Origin: Methylobacterium pseudosasicola
GTDB taxonomy: Bacteria > Pseudomonadota > Alphaproteobacteria > Rhizobiales > Beijerinckiaceae
Length of the DNA stretch: 64,000 nt
Direction of reading: 5' to 3'
NCBI RefSeq assembly: GCF_900114535.1
Contig: NZ_FOTK01000022.1
Coordinates: forward strand, 47,750 to 111,749
Shown: one piece after another, positions 7,461-15,810 of the stretch
Layout: every line of letters begins with the position of its first letter
Numbering within the stretch: the first letter of the stretch is position 1
The notes under the pieces: model-generated
Database searches by the model: none
Told to the model about the DNA's origin: nothing
What the model saw: only the letters and a program-made list of their open reading frames with translations
Position numbers and translations under genes: made by a program

Positions 7461-8801
7461 TCACCGGCGCAGCCGGTTGCCCAGCACGAAGCCGTAGAGC
7501 CCCATCAGAATGATGCCGACCGCGCCCTCCAGGCCGACCAGTAGGTTGGTCACTCGCCCGGTCGGCTTGAGGCCGATCTCCGGCGGGTTGGCGGTCATCA
7601 TGTTGAGCGCGCTGTAGCTCATCAGGTCGATGGGATTGTAGGTCGGGCCCGCCTCGGGGCCCTCCGTCACGTAGAGGCCGCCGGTGAGCCCGTAGAGGCC
7701 AGCGAACACGACGATCAGCAGCGCGAAGGCCCGGGCGATGCGCGACAGGCTCTCGCCGTAATCGCACAGCCACTCGACGAAGCGGTCGGCGCTCCAGCGA
7801 TAGCCGTAGCCCAGCACCCCGGCCCAGTCCCGCCGGTCCCAGGCCGCGCGCGCCTGCTGTCCGGCATGGAAGCGGCCCATCCGGCGGCCACGCTTGTAGG
7901 CCCAGCTCGCCGCATCGTGGCTGCCGATGCTCTTCCAGTTCTGCTCCAGGGCGAGGTAGCTGGCCTGCGCCAGCTCGTAAGCACCCGCCACCTCTTCGCC
8001 CACGGCGCCGCCGAGCTGCTCGACGCTCATCCGGGTGCCGTTGAGCCAGGCGCCGGCGAAGCGGGCGTGCCGCAGCCGGCAGGTGGCGAGGTTGAGCCGG
8101 ACGAGGTCGGTATCCGACAGGTCGGCGCCGGACAGGTCGGCACCGTCGAGCTTCGCCCCGGTGAACTTGGCGCCGCGCAGGCGCGAGCCCGCCAGGGACG
8201 CCTTAGTCAGGCTCGCGCCCTCGAAATCGGCATGGGTCAGGTTGGCGTCGGCGAGCTTGGCTTCGTCGAGCCGTGCGTCCCGGAACACGGTGTCGTCGGC
8301 GTCCGCGCCGGAGAAATTCGCGCCCCAGAGATCCGCTTCGGCGAAATTCGCCCCGTCGAGCAGCGCCCCCGACAGATCGGCGAAGCGCATGGCGGCCTGC
8401 CCGAAGCGAGCATCCTCCAGCATCGCTTCGGCAAACCTGACCTGGCCCGCCACGATGCCGCTGAAATCCGCCCCCGACAGGTCGGCCTCGGACAGGTCGG
8501 CCTCTTCCAGGATCGCCCCGATGAACCGGGTCGAGCGCCCGACCGCCCCGGTGAGGCTTGCCCGGCGCAGATTCGCGCCGGACAGGTCGGCCTCCTCCAT
8601 GCGGGCGCGGGACAGGTCCGCACCCGCCAGGGGAAGGCCACCGGATTCGGCATCGGCCGGCGCCACGGTGGCCAGCGCCGTGCTGCTGGCATCCACATGC
8701 GCGAGGTCGAGGCCCGGCTCGCGGACGGGCGTACCCGCCGCGATCAGGTCCAGGAGACCGCGCAGGCGCGGCTCCACGTCTCGGGGCGTGACCTGATCCA
8801 T
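7461..8801 (-). CDS. Pentapeptide-repeat protein fused to a two-TM ion-channel-like domain
   Basis: The 446-residue protein has about 40 tandem A(D/N)LXX pentapeptides from residue 50 to 260, predicted to form a right-handed quadrilateral beta-helix. A linker of about 70 residues with a basic, Trp-rich stretch follows, then two hydrophobic segments near residues 345-368 and 415-440. Between them is a pore-loop-like SYSALNMMTA. This layout is that of Ion_trans_2 potassium channels, but the TVGYG selectivity filter is missing. Its 3' end nearly meets the regulator gene on the other strand. Pentapeptide-channel fusions are known in bacteria; ligand, ion and role here are unknown. Confidence 0.82.
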   Translation of the reverse strand: MDQVTPRDVEPRLRGLLDLIAAGTPVREPGLDLAHVDASSTALATVAPADAESGGLPLAGADLSRARMEEADLSGANLRRASLTGAVGRSTRFIGAILEEADLSEADLSGADFSGIVAGQVRFAEAMLEDARFGQAAMRFADLSGALLDGANFAEADLWGANFSGADADDTVFRDARLDEAKLADANLTHADFEGASLTKASLAGSRLRGAKFTGAKLDGADLSGADLSDTDLVRLNLATCRLRHARFAGAWLNGTRMSVEQLGGAVGEEVAGAYELAQASYLALEQNWKSIGSHDAASWAYKRGRRMGRFHAGQQARAAWDRRDWAGVLGYGYRWSADRFVEWLCDYGESLSRIARAFALLIVVFAGLYGLTGGLYVTEGPEAGPTYNPIDLMSYSALNMMTANPPEIGLKPTGRVTNLLVGLEGAVGIILMGLYGFVLGNRLRR

Positions 8802-8847
8802 CCAGGCTCTTTGCCGGAGAGAACGGCGCCGCGCCAGATCCCCCGGC

Positions 8848-11157
8848 TCAGGTCGCGGCCGTCACCCGCACGGTGATGGCCTTGGCGGCTGGGGTCTTGG
8901 ACTGCTCGTCGTGATGCCAGAGCGGCAGCAGGACGTTCAGCTCCGGGTAGTAGCCGCCGCAATTCCCCGGGGGGATATCGTAGGCGATCACCCGCAAGCC
9001 GCCCACGCGCCGCGCGACCTGATCGCCCGCCACCGCCTCCACATCGACGGAGCCGCCATCCTTGAGCCCGAGCCGGGTGATGTCGGCCCGGTTCATGAAC
9101 AGGATGTCGCGGGTGCCCTTCACCCCGCGGAAGCGGTCGTCGTAGCCGTAGACCGTGGTGTTGAACTGGTCGTTCGACCGGAGGGTGATCAGGTCGAGCA
9201 CGTCCGGGCCGCGCTCCGGCAGGTCGGGATCGGCCTCCAGACCCTCGGGCACGGCGAAATTGGCCTTGCCGGTCTCGGTCTCCCATTTCCGGTCGCGGGC
9301 GCCGAGCGGCTTGGTGATCCCGCCGGGCCGGAACATCTGGCCGTTCAGGTCGTGGAATACCTTCGGGTAGGTCGCCTCGATGGCGTCGCGCACCCGGGCA
9401 TAATCGGCGACCCAGGCATCCCAGTCGATCCGCGGGTTATGCGGCAGCGCCGCCTTGGCGATCTCGGCCACGATCCAGGGCTCGGAGCGCACATCCGGAC
9501 CGACCGGATCGGACACGCCCCGGGAGCCGTGGAAGCGTGCGGTGGAATCCTCCATCGACACGGCCTGCGGCCCGCTCGCCTGCTGGTCGATCTCGATCCG
9601 GCCGAGGCAGGGCAGGATGTAGGCGACGGTGCCGTTGACCAGATGCGAGCGGTTGAGCTTGGTCGAGATCTGCACGGTCAGGCGCTGCCGGCGCCAGGCC
9701 GGCTCCATCCGGCCGGTATCGGGGATGGCGCGCAGAAAATTGCCGCCGAGGCTGACGAAGGCCCGGACGCTGCCGTCCAGGATGCCCTCACAGCTCTCGA
9801 CGGTGTTGAGCCCCTTCTCCCGTGGCGGCTCGAAATCGTAGAGTTCCTTCAGCCTGTCGAGGGGCGCCAGCTCCGGCTTCTCGGTGATGCCGACCGTGCG
9901 CTGGCCCTGCACGTTGGAATGGCCGCGCACCGGGCAGATCCCGGCGCCGGGCTTGCCGATATTGCCCCGCAGCAGCAGCAGGTTCACCAGCATCCGCACG
10001 GTCTCGGTGCCCTTGCGGTGCTGGGTCAGCCCCATCCCGTAGATGCCGATGACCGCCTTGGCCCGGGCATAGGCCGCAGCGGCGGCCTCAAGGGCGGTGC
10101 GGGTGAGGCCGGAACGGCGCTCGATCCCGGGCCAATCCGCGCGATCGCAGAACGCCACGAAGTCCTCGAAGCCGTTTGTATGCTCGGCGATGAAGGCGTG
10201 GTCGAGCACCGCAGGCTTGCCCGCGGCTACGGCTTCCCGATCCTGGGCGATGAGGATCTTGCACAGGCCGGTGAGCGCCGCGAGATCGCCGCCGGCCTTC
10301 ACCTGGTGGTACTGCGTCGAGATCTTGGTGGCCGAGCGCGTCAGCATCTCCACCGGCGATTGCGGATTGGTGAAGCGCTCGAGCCCGCGCTCGCGCAGGG
10401 GGTTGAAGGTGATGATCTGCGCCCCCCGGCGGCGCGCCTCCTGGAGCGGATGGAGCATCCGGGGCGCGTTCGAGCCGACATTCTGACCGAAGAAGAACAG
10501 CAGGTCGGTGGTCTCGAAATCCTCAAGCAGCACCGTGCCGACCGGAGCGCCGATCGATTGCGGCAGCGCCACCGAGGTCGGCTCGTGGCACATGTTGGAG
10601 GAGTCCGGCAGGTTGTTGTTGCCGTAGAGGCGCGCGAGCAGCGCCCACATATAGCTGGTCTCCAGCGAGGCCCGGCCGGAGGCGTAGAACACCACCGATT
10701 TCGGGTCCTCGGCGCGCAGCGCCTTCAGCTCCTGCCCGATCTCGGCGAAGGCTTCGCCCCAGGAGACCGGCCGGTACCGGTCGGTCTCGGGATCGTAGCG
10801 CATCGGATGCGTGAGGCGGCCCTGCTCCTCCAGCGCGTAGTCGCTCCAGCCGAGCAGCTCGGTGACCGTGTGGGCGGCGAAGAAGTCCGGGGTCGCCCGC
10901 CGGCGGGTCTGCTCCCAGGCGGTCGCCTTGGCGCCGTTCTCGCAATACTCGAAGGCCAGGGGCTTGGCCGGCTTCGCCCACGCGCAGGAGACGCACATGA
11001 ACCCGTCCGGCTTGTTCTGCTTCATCAGCATTGCCGAGCCGGTGACCGGAACGCCCTCGCGGGTCAGGATCTCGACCAACGAGCGGGCGGAGCCCCAGCC
11101 GCCGGCCGGGCTGTCATAGGGTTCGATCCGCACGTCACCGGTGTTCTGCTCGGTCAT
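8848..11157 (-). CDS. FdhF/YdeP-family molybdopterin-dependent oxidoreductase
   Basis: The 769-residue protein belongs to the YdeP branch of the DMSO-reductase/formate-dehydrogenase alpha family. An N-terminal C-x-x-C (CVSC) with a further Cys about 18 residues on (EYCENGAKA) can hold a [4Fe-4S] cluster. The bis-MGD domains follow (GQNVGSNAPRMLHPL, GIYGMGLTQHRKG, GNIGKPGAGICPVRGHSNVQG), and the C-terminal dinucleotide-binding domain contains LRSNDQFNT. The metal-ligand residue is Cys in SSNMCHEP rather than selenocysteine. Family members are linked to acid resistance or formate oxidation; the substrate is not certain. It is monocistronic here, with no small subunits. MoeA, needed for its cofactor, is at 52-53 kb. 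Confidence 0.88.
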   Translation of the reverse strand: MTEQNTGDVRIEPYDSPAGGWGSARSLVEILTREGVPVTGSAMLMKQNKPDGFMCVSCAWAKPAKPLAFEYCENGAKATAWEQTRRRATPDFFAAHTVTELLGWSDYALEEQGRLTHPMRYDPETDRYRPVSWGEAFAEIGQELKALRAEDPKSVVFYASGRASLETSYMWALLARLYGNNNLPDSSNMCHEPTSVALPQSIGAPVGTVLLEDFETTDLLFFFGQNVGSNAPRMLHPLQEARRRGAQIITFNPLRERGLERFTNPQSPVEMLTRSATKISTQYHQVKAGGDLAALTGLCKILIAQDREAVAAGKPAVLDHAFIAEHTNGFEDFVAFCDRADWPGIERRSGLTRTALEAAAAAYARAKAVIGIYGMGLTQHRKGTETVRMLVNLLLLRGNIGKPGAGICPVRGHSNVQGQRTVGITEKPELAPLDRLKELYDFEPPREKGLNTVESCEGILDGSVRAFVSLGGNFLRAIPDTGRMEPAWRRQRLTVQISTKLNRSHLVNGTVAYILPCLGRIEIDQQASGPQAVSMEDSTARFHGSRGVSDPVGPDVRSEPWIVAEIAKAALPHNPRIDWDAWVADYARVRDAIEATYPKVFHDLNGQMFRPGGITKPLGARDRKWETETGKANFAVPEGLEADPDLPERGPDVLDLITLRSNDQFNTTVYGYDDRFRGVKGTRDILFMNRADITRLGLKDGGSVDVEAVAGDQVARRVGGLRVIAYDIPPGNCGGYYPELNVLLPLWHHDEQSKTPAAKAITVRVTAAT

Positions 11158-11312
11158 GCCGTCCTCCTCCCGGCCCCTCAGTGTCCGGATGAGGGGAACG
11201 CACGAGGGGCGGCGGGGATCACGGGCGCGTCGCCGCGGTGTCGATCCGCTTCCGTTCGCGCCCGGACGGATCTAGCCTCGGCGGGCGGGCAAATCGTCCG
11301 AGGAGAAGATCC

Positions 11313-11486
11313 ATGTCCAGCGTCGACGTCGAGATGGTGAAATGTGCCTGTCAGGACTGCGTGTGCGTAGTCCAATTGTCCAAGGCGGTGTCTCGGGACG
11401 GCAAGGCCTATTGCTGTGATGAGTGCGCCGACGGCCACAAGGATCACGCCGGCTGCGAGCATGCCGGCTGCGCCTGCCACGGCTAA
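11313..11486 (+). CDS. Bacterial metallothionein (BmtA/SmtA type)
   Basis: This 57-residue protein has 10 cysteines and 4 histidines. Clusters such as KCACQDCVC, YCCDEC and the tail CEHAGCACHG match bacterial metallothioneins, which bind zinc or cadmium in a Cys/His cluster. The ATG at 11313 is preceded by AGGAG at a good distance. It runs towards the thiamine-binding protein gene on the other strand and away from the molybdoenzyme. No SmtB-type repressor gene is adjacent. Confidence 0.9.
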   Translation: MSSVDVEMVKCACQDCVCVVQLSKAVSRDGKAYCCDECADGHKDHAGCEHAGCACHG

Positions 11487-11511
11487 GCGGCTCGGAAAAG
11501 ACCGGTCCCGC

Positions 11512-11530
11512 GCGGCGGTGCGACCGCCGT
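11512..11530. terminator. Hairpin between convergent genes
   Basis: GCGGCGGT and ACCGCCGT form an 8-bp stem with a 3-base loop between the convergent metallothionein and thiamine-binding genes. There is no T-run, so an intrinsic terminator role is only a possibility. Confidence 0.35.
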
Positions 11531-11553
11531 GCGGCGCCTTTACAGAGGACCTG

Positions 11554-11841
11554 TCAGGACACGGCCGCGAGCTTGTCGGCCATGGATTGCTCCTTGTCCC
11601 GACGGGTCGAGAAGATCAACGTGAAGAAGGTCCGCTCGACGCCCAGCTCGGCGAGCCGCGCCTCGCAGCGCTCGGCCAGGGCGCAGACCTCCGACAACTC
11701 GGCCTCGATGTTGGTGCCGTTGGGATGCATCGTGGCGGTCAGGCCGCTCGCCTCGATGATCGCCTTGATCTCGCGCACATAGGGCGAGACCGACGGGCCG
11801 ACGCCCATCGGCACGATGCACAGATCGGCGGATACCTTCAT
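11554..11841 (-). CDS. MTH1187-family thiamine-binding protein
   Basis: This 95-residue protein matches the YqgV/MTH1187 family in length and pattern. It has an N-terminal strand reading VSADLCIVPMGVGPSVS, a PNGTNIE segment and a C-terminal RRDKEQSM. The ferredoxin-like fold binds thiamine or its precursors in structurally studied members (family knowledge). It is flanked by the metallothionein gene and a tRNA, so the neighbours give no pathway hint. Confidence 0.85.
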   Translation of the reverse strand: MKVSADLCIVPMGVGPSVSPYVREIKAIIEASGLTATMHPNGTNIEAELSEVCALAERCEARLAELGVERTFFTLIFSTRRDKEQSMADKLAAVS

Positions 11842-11948
11842 GGTGATGCTTCCCAGGGAGCCGGGGCACGCCGGATTCGGCGGGGCGACGGATACGAACG
11901 GGATGGGGGCGCCTGCCGGGGCTCCGCCGCCTTGATGCGAGGCAGGCG

Positions 11949-12022
11949 TGGAGCGGGTACCGGGAATCGAACCCGGGTATTCAGCTTGGAAGGCTGCTGC
12001 TCTACCATTGAGCTACACCCGC
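11949..12022 (-). tRNA. tRNA-Gly (anticodon UCC)
   Basis: Read on the minus strand, GCGGGTG (from 12022) pairs with TACCCGC before a TCCA end at 11949-11952. The D arm is GCTC/GAGC, the anticodon loop CTTCCAA contains TCC, and the T arm has GGTTCGATTCC. The length is 74 nt and CCA is encoded. The anticodon stem has one non-Watson-Crick end pair. Confidence 0.95.
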
Positions 12023-12068
12023 GCGAGCGGAGCGTTAGCACGCCGCCCGGCTCCTGAGAAGACGGTCC

Positions 12069-12911
12069 TCAGGCGAGTCCCAAAGCAGCGCGCGCTTCGG
12101 CCGGCGTGGCAACCCGGCGGCCATGGCGGCGGACCGCGGCGGCGGCCAGGCTGACCAACTCGGCGTTGCTCGCCGCCAGCCTGTCCTTCGTGACCCGGAT
12201 GTTGTCCTCCAGGCCGGTGCGGACCGCGTCGGCGCCGCGGGCGAGCGCCCAGTCCATCACCACCGCCTGATTGCGGCCGATCCCAGCGGCGGTCCAGGTC
12301 GCCTCGGGCAGGATCCGCCGTGCCTCGGCGAGCAGGATGTCGAGCAGGTGCTCCTCGGCCGGCATGGCGTTCTGGACGCCCATCACGAACTGCACGTGCG
12401 GGCGCGCGTCGATCAGGCCCGCCTCGATGAGCCGCTTGGCGCCGTGCAGGTGCGACAGGTCGAAGATCTCGATCTCGGGCCGGACGCCGAACTGCTTCAT
12501 CTGGCCGGCGAGGTCGGTCACGAGGCCGGCGCTGTTCTCGTACACGATGGTCGGAAAATTCACCGAGCCGGTGGAGAGCGAGGCCATGTCGGGCCGGTGC
12601 TTGAGCGAGAGCCCCCGTGCCGCGGGATCGCGCCCGCGCCCGCCGGTGGAGAACTGCACGATCATCCCCGGGCAGTGCTTGCGCAGCCCCTCCTGCACGG
12701 CCGCGAATTTGTCGGGGTCCGAGGAGGGGGATTCGTCGTCGTTGCGCACGTGGATATGGGCCAGCGTCGCGCCCGCCTCGAAGGCTTGCTGCGTCGACTC
12801 GATCTGCTCGGCCACGGTGATCGGCACGGCCGGATTATCCTTTTTGCGCGGCACCGAGCCGGTGATCGCCACCGCGATCACCACGGGCGCGTCGCTCCGG
12901 GATCCTGCCAT
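12069..12911 (-). CDS. Beta-keto acid cleavage enzyme (BKACE, DUF849)
   Basis: The 280-residue protein is a TIM-barrel BKACE enzyme. It shows the AVAITGSVPRK start, the HIHVRND metal-binding motif near residue 52, FSTGGRG, and the closing VRTGLEDNIRV. Members condense a beta-keto acid with acetyl-CoA using a zinc ion, giving acetoacetate and a new CoA ester (established for Kce). The substrate differs between subfamilies and is not readable here. It is flanked by tRNA-Gly and the divergent aroQ gene, with no obvious operon partner. Confidence 0.88.
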   Translation of the reverse strand: MAGSRSDAPVVIAVAITGSVPRKKDNPAVPITVAEQIESTQQAFEAGATLAHIHVRNDDESPSSDPDKFAAVQEGLRKHCPGMIVQFSTGGRGRDPAARGLSLKHRPDMASLSTGSVNFPTIVYENSAGLVTDLAGQMKQFGVRPEIEIFDLSHLHGAKRLIEAGLIDARPHVQFVMGVQNAMPAEEHLLDILLAEARRILPEATWTAAGIGRNQAVVMDWALARGADAVRTGLEDNIRVTKDRLAASNAELVSLAAAAVRRHGRRVATPAEARAALGLA

Positions 12912-13087
12912 CGCATCTTCTCCCTGATCGTTCGTCTGGTTCGGGCCCGGGATAGCGCCGCGCGCGGGGAAACTGAACTGCTCGGGCGGGGTGGGGAGCG
13001 TCTGAAGCGGGACATCTCGGGGCCGGTGACAGGCCGGGCTTGTGTCGGACGGCCGCTTGCCGCACCTCTCGGGCCGCGAGGAACGCG

Positions 13088-13540
13088 ATGAACGACACGA
13101 TCCTGGTCCTGAACGGGCCGAACCTGAACCTGCTCGGCAAGCGGCAGCCGGAGATCTACGGGCGCGAGACCCTCGCCGATGTCGAGGCCCTGTGCCGCGA
13201 GACCGCCACCGGCTTCGGGCTGACGGTGGATTTCCGCCAGAGCAACGCCGAGCACGTGCTGATCGACGCGATCCATGCCTTCCGGGTCGGGTCCGCCGGC
13301 ATTGTGATCAATGCCGGCGCCTACACCCACACCTCCGTGGCGATCCTCGACGCGCTCAACACCTGTGAGGTGCCGGTGATCGAGTGCCACATCTCGAATG
13401 TCCACCGGCGTGAGGCGTTTCGCCATCACTCCTACATCTCCCTCGCCGCGACCGCGGTGCTGGCGGGCTTCGGCACCCACGGCTACGCCCTGGCGATTCG
13501 GCACCTGGCGCAGCTCCGAGAGAGGGCCGGCACGGCCTGA
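13088..13540 (+). CDS. aroQ: 3-dehydroquinate dehydratase, type II
   Basis: The 150-residue protein has the type II dehydroquinase motifs. LNGPNLNLLGKRQPEIYG carries the catalytic Tyr and mobile-loop Arg, FRQSNAEH follows, then INAGAYTHTS, and VIECHISN with the catalytic His. It dehydrates 3-dehydroquinate to 3-dehydroshikimate in aromatic amino acid synthesis; type II enzymes form dodecamers. The ATG at 13088 begins the conserved sequence. In many alphaproteobacteria accB-accC follows, but here pyrE does, so this gene seems to stand on its own. Confidence 0.95.
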   Translation: MNDTILVLNGPNLNLLGKRQPEIYGRETLADVEALCRETATGFGLTVDFRQSNAEHVLIDAIHAFRVGSAGIVINAGAYTHTSVAILDALNTCEVPVIECHISNVHRREAFRHHSYISLAATAVLAGFGTHGYALAIRHLAQLRERAGTA

Positions 13541-13674
13541 GCGGCGGACAGAGGTCGGTTCAGGGTTGACGCTGGCGGAGACAGGGCGGAGGAGACCCGT
13601 CAGGCCTTCCCATCCTCGCGCTCTTCGAGACCGGTCCCCGCCGGAGAGCGCATCCAGCGGAGCGCGCACGCCGC

Positions 13675-14376
13675 ATGACCACGTCGTTCCTGCCCATCGA
13701 CCGGACGATCATCGCCCGCGAAGCGGCCAAGATGTTCCTGGAGATCGGGGCCGTCCTTTTCTACGAGGACGAGCCGTTCAAGTTCACCTCCGGCTGGGCC
13801 AGCCCGGTCTACACCGACAGCCGCAAGATCATCTCGTTCCCGCGCCTGCGCTCGACGCTGATGGACTTCGCGACCGCCACGATCGTGCGCGAGATCGGCT
13901 ACGAGTCGCTGACCCATATCGCGGGCGGCGAGACCGCCGGCATCCCGTTCGCCGCCTGGATCGCCGACCGGCTGATGCTGCCGATGCAGTATGTGCGCAA
14001 GAAGCCGAAGGGTTTTGGCCGCAACGCCCAGATCGAGGGCGAGGTGGTGGAAGGCGCCAAGACTCTGCTGGTCGAGGATCTCGCCACCGACGGGCGCAGC
14101 AAGGTCAATTTCTGCCAGGCCCTGCGCGATGCCGGCGCCCAGGTCGATCACTGCTTCGTGCTGTTCTACTACGACATCTTCCCCGGCAGCGCCGCGCTGA
14201 TGCAGGAGACCGGGATCAAGCTGCACTACCTCACCACGTGGTGGGACGTGCTGGCGGTCGCAAAGGAGATGGGCACCTTCGATCCGAAGACGCTGGCCGA
14301 GGTCGAGAGCTTCCTCAACGCGCCGGCGGAATGGTCGGCGGCCCATGGCGGCATCTCCTCCTTCGGACAGGGCTGA
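13675..14376 (+). CDS. pyrE: Orotate phosphoribosyltransferase
   Basis: The 233-residue protein has the OPRTase core: FKFTSGWASPVYTDSR for orotate binding, AGGETAGIPFA, and the PRPP-binding loop TLLVEDLATDG. It makes orotidine 5'-phosphate from orotate and PRPP. pyrC starts 13 bases after its stop, so the two pyrimidine genes form an operon. The protein is longer than E. coli PyrE (213 residues), with the extra length at the N- and C-termini, as in the alphaproteobacterial type. Confidence 0.95.
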   Translation: MTTSFLPIDRTIIAREAAKMFLEIGAVLFYEDEPFKFTSGWASPVYTDSRKIISFPRLRSTLMDFATATIVREIGYESLTHIAGGETAGIPFAAWIADRLMLPMQYVRKKPKGFGRNAQIEGEVVEGAKTLLVEDLATDGRSKVNFCQALRDAGAQVDHCFVLFYYDIFPGSAALMQETGIKLHYLTTWWDVLAVAKEMGTFDPKTLAEVESFLNAPAEWSAAHGGISSFGQG

Positions 14377-14389
14377 GGAACTGATCGCG

Positions 14390-15472
14390 ATGAGCGTCGC
14401 CGACCTGTTCCCCGCCGCACAGCCCTCCGCCACGACGTCCGCCGACCGGATCACCATCCGCCGGCCGGACGACTGGCACATCCATCTGCGCGACGGCGCG
14501 ATGCTGAAGGCGGTGCTGCCCTACACGGCGGCCCAGTTCGCCCGGGGCATCATCATGCCGAACCTGGTCCCGCCGGTGACGACCGTGGCGGCGGCGCGCG
14601 CCTATCGCGAGCGAATCCTGGCCGCACTGCCGGACGGGATGGATTTCACCCCGCTGATGACCTGCTACCTGCGGGACGACACCGACCCGGACGAGATCGA
14701 GCGTGGCTTCGCCGAGAAGGTTTGGATCGCCGCCAAGCTCTACCCGGCTGGCGCGACGACGAACTCGCATGCCGGCGTCACCGACCTGATCGGGCTCGCG
14801 CCCGTGCTGGAGCGGATGGAGCGGATCGGCATGCCGCTGCTGATCCACGGCGAGGCCACCGACCCGGAGATCGACATCTTCGACCGCGAGGCCGCCTTCA
14901 TGGAGGGTAGCCTGATCCCGCTGCTCGCCCGGCACCAGGGCCTGAAGGTCACCGTTGAGCACGCCACCACGGCCGAGATCCTCGACGTGGTGCGTGCCAA
15001 CCGGACCCGCGTGGCGGCGACGATTACGCCCCACCACCTTGTCATCAACCGCACCCACATCTTCCAGGGCGGCTTGCGCCCGCATCTCTACTGCCTGCCG
15101 GTGGCCAAGCGCGAGCGGCACCGTCTTGCCCTGCGCGCGGCCGCGACCTCCGGCGAGGCGTGCTTCTTCCTCGGCACCGACACCGCCCCGCATGTCCGCG
15201 GCGCCAAGGAGGCGTCCTGCGGCTGCGCCGGCGTCTTCTGCGGCCCGAGCGCCCTGCAGACCTACGTCCAGGTGTTCGACGAGGAGGGCGCGCTCGACAG
15301 GTTCGAAGCCTTCGCGTCGCTCAACGGCGCGCGCTTCCACGGGATCGCGCCCAACGCCGCTACGGTCACCCTCGAGCGGCGGGGGAGCCGCGTGATCGAG
15401 GCGGTGGCCGTGGAGGACACCGCCGTGGTGGTGTTCCGCGGGGATGAGACGCTGCCTTGGGCTGTGGTCTGA
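14390..15472 (+). CDS. pyrC: Dihydroorotase
   Basis: The 360-residue enzyme is the E. coli PyrC type. It has the zinc-binding DDWHIHLRDG at the N-terminus, KLYPAGATTNS carrying the lysine that becomes carboxylated, LIHGEATD, TVEHATTAE, and GTDTAPH with the catalytic Asp. It closes carbamoyl-aspartate to dihydroorotate. The ATG at 14390 is chosen over an in-frame codon at 14345 that lies inside pyrE. It follows pyrE after 13 bases. Confidence 0.94.
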   Translation: MSVADLFPAAQPSATTSADRITIRRPDDWHIHLRDGAMLKAVLPYTAAQFARGIIMPNLVPPVTTVAAARAYRERILAALPDGMDFTPLMTCYLRDDTDPDEIERGFAEKVWIAAKLYPAGATTNSHAGVTDLIGLAPVLERMERIGMPLLIHGEATDPEIDIFDREAAFMEGSLIPLLARHQGLKVTVEHATTAEILDVVRANRTRVAATITPHHLVINRTHIFQGGLRPHLYCLPVAKRERHRLALRAAATSGEACFFLGTDTAPHVRGAKEASCGCAGVFCGPSALQTYVQVFDEEGALDRFEAFASLNGARFHGIAPNAATVTLERRGSRVIEAVAVEDTAVVVFRGDETLPWAVV

Positions 15473-15505
15473 TACGGCTCAGGTAAGGCCTCGCACCGGC
15501 CCCAC

Positions 15506-15597
15506 CGTCATTGCGAGCGGAGCGAAGCAACCTAGGGAAACGCCATATTCGGCGAGCGCGCGCTGTCCTGGATTGCTTCGCTACGCTCGCAATGACG
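15506..15597. repeat. Palindromic repeat, TCATTGCGAGC type
   Basis: CGTCATTGCGAGCGGAGCGAAGCAA at the left is matched by the inverted TTGCTTCGCTACGCTCGCAATGACG at the right, about 92 bp in all. The 338-base gap between pyrC and the amidase gene holds this element and no gene. Similar dispersed palindromes are common in alphaproteobacterial genomes; the transcript would fold into a long hairpin. Confidence 0.85.
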
Positions 15598-15810
15598 TCG
15601 CTGGGCTTGGGGGTGGGATCAGGGATCACCGCGCCATCGAGCGCGACGCGGACTGCTGATCAGGCGGCGGAGACGTCAGCCGAAGCCCTGCACATCTCTT
15701 GCCTCTCAAGCAATCGCTAGTAGTAGACCGCCGCACGCGACCAAACGTGTGATCGGCCTTGCCGAGGCTTGGCCATGCTGGCGCGGACCGCGATAGGGAG
15801 ACGACGGACC

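Noticed and set aside
8911..11340. 809-codon plus-strand frame
   Set aside because: It lies opposite the molybdoenzyme gene and has no domain; long antisense frames are expected at this GC content.
15506..15597. Possible CRISPR or tandem array
   Set aside because: It is one inverted pair of arms, not spaced direct repeats; no cas genes are in the window.
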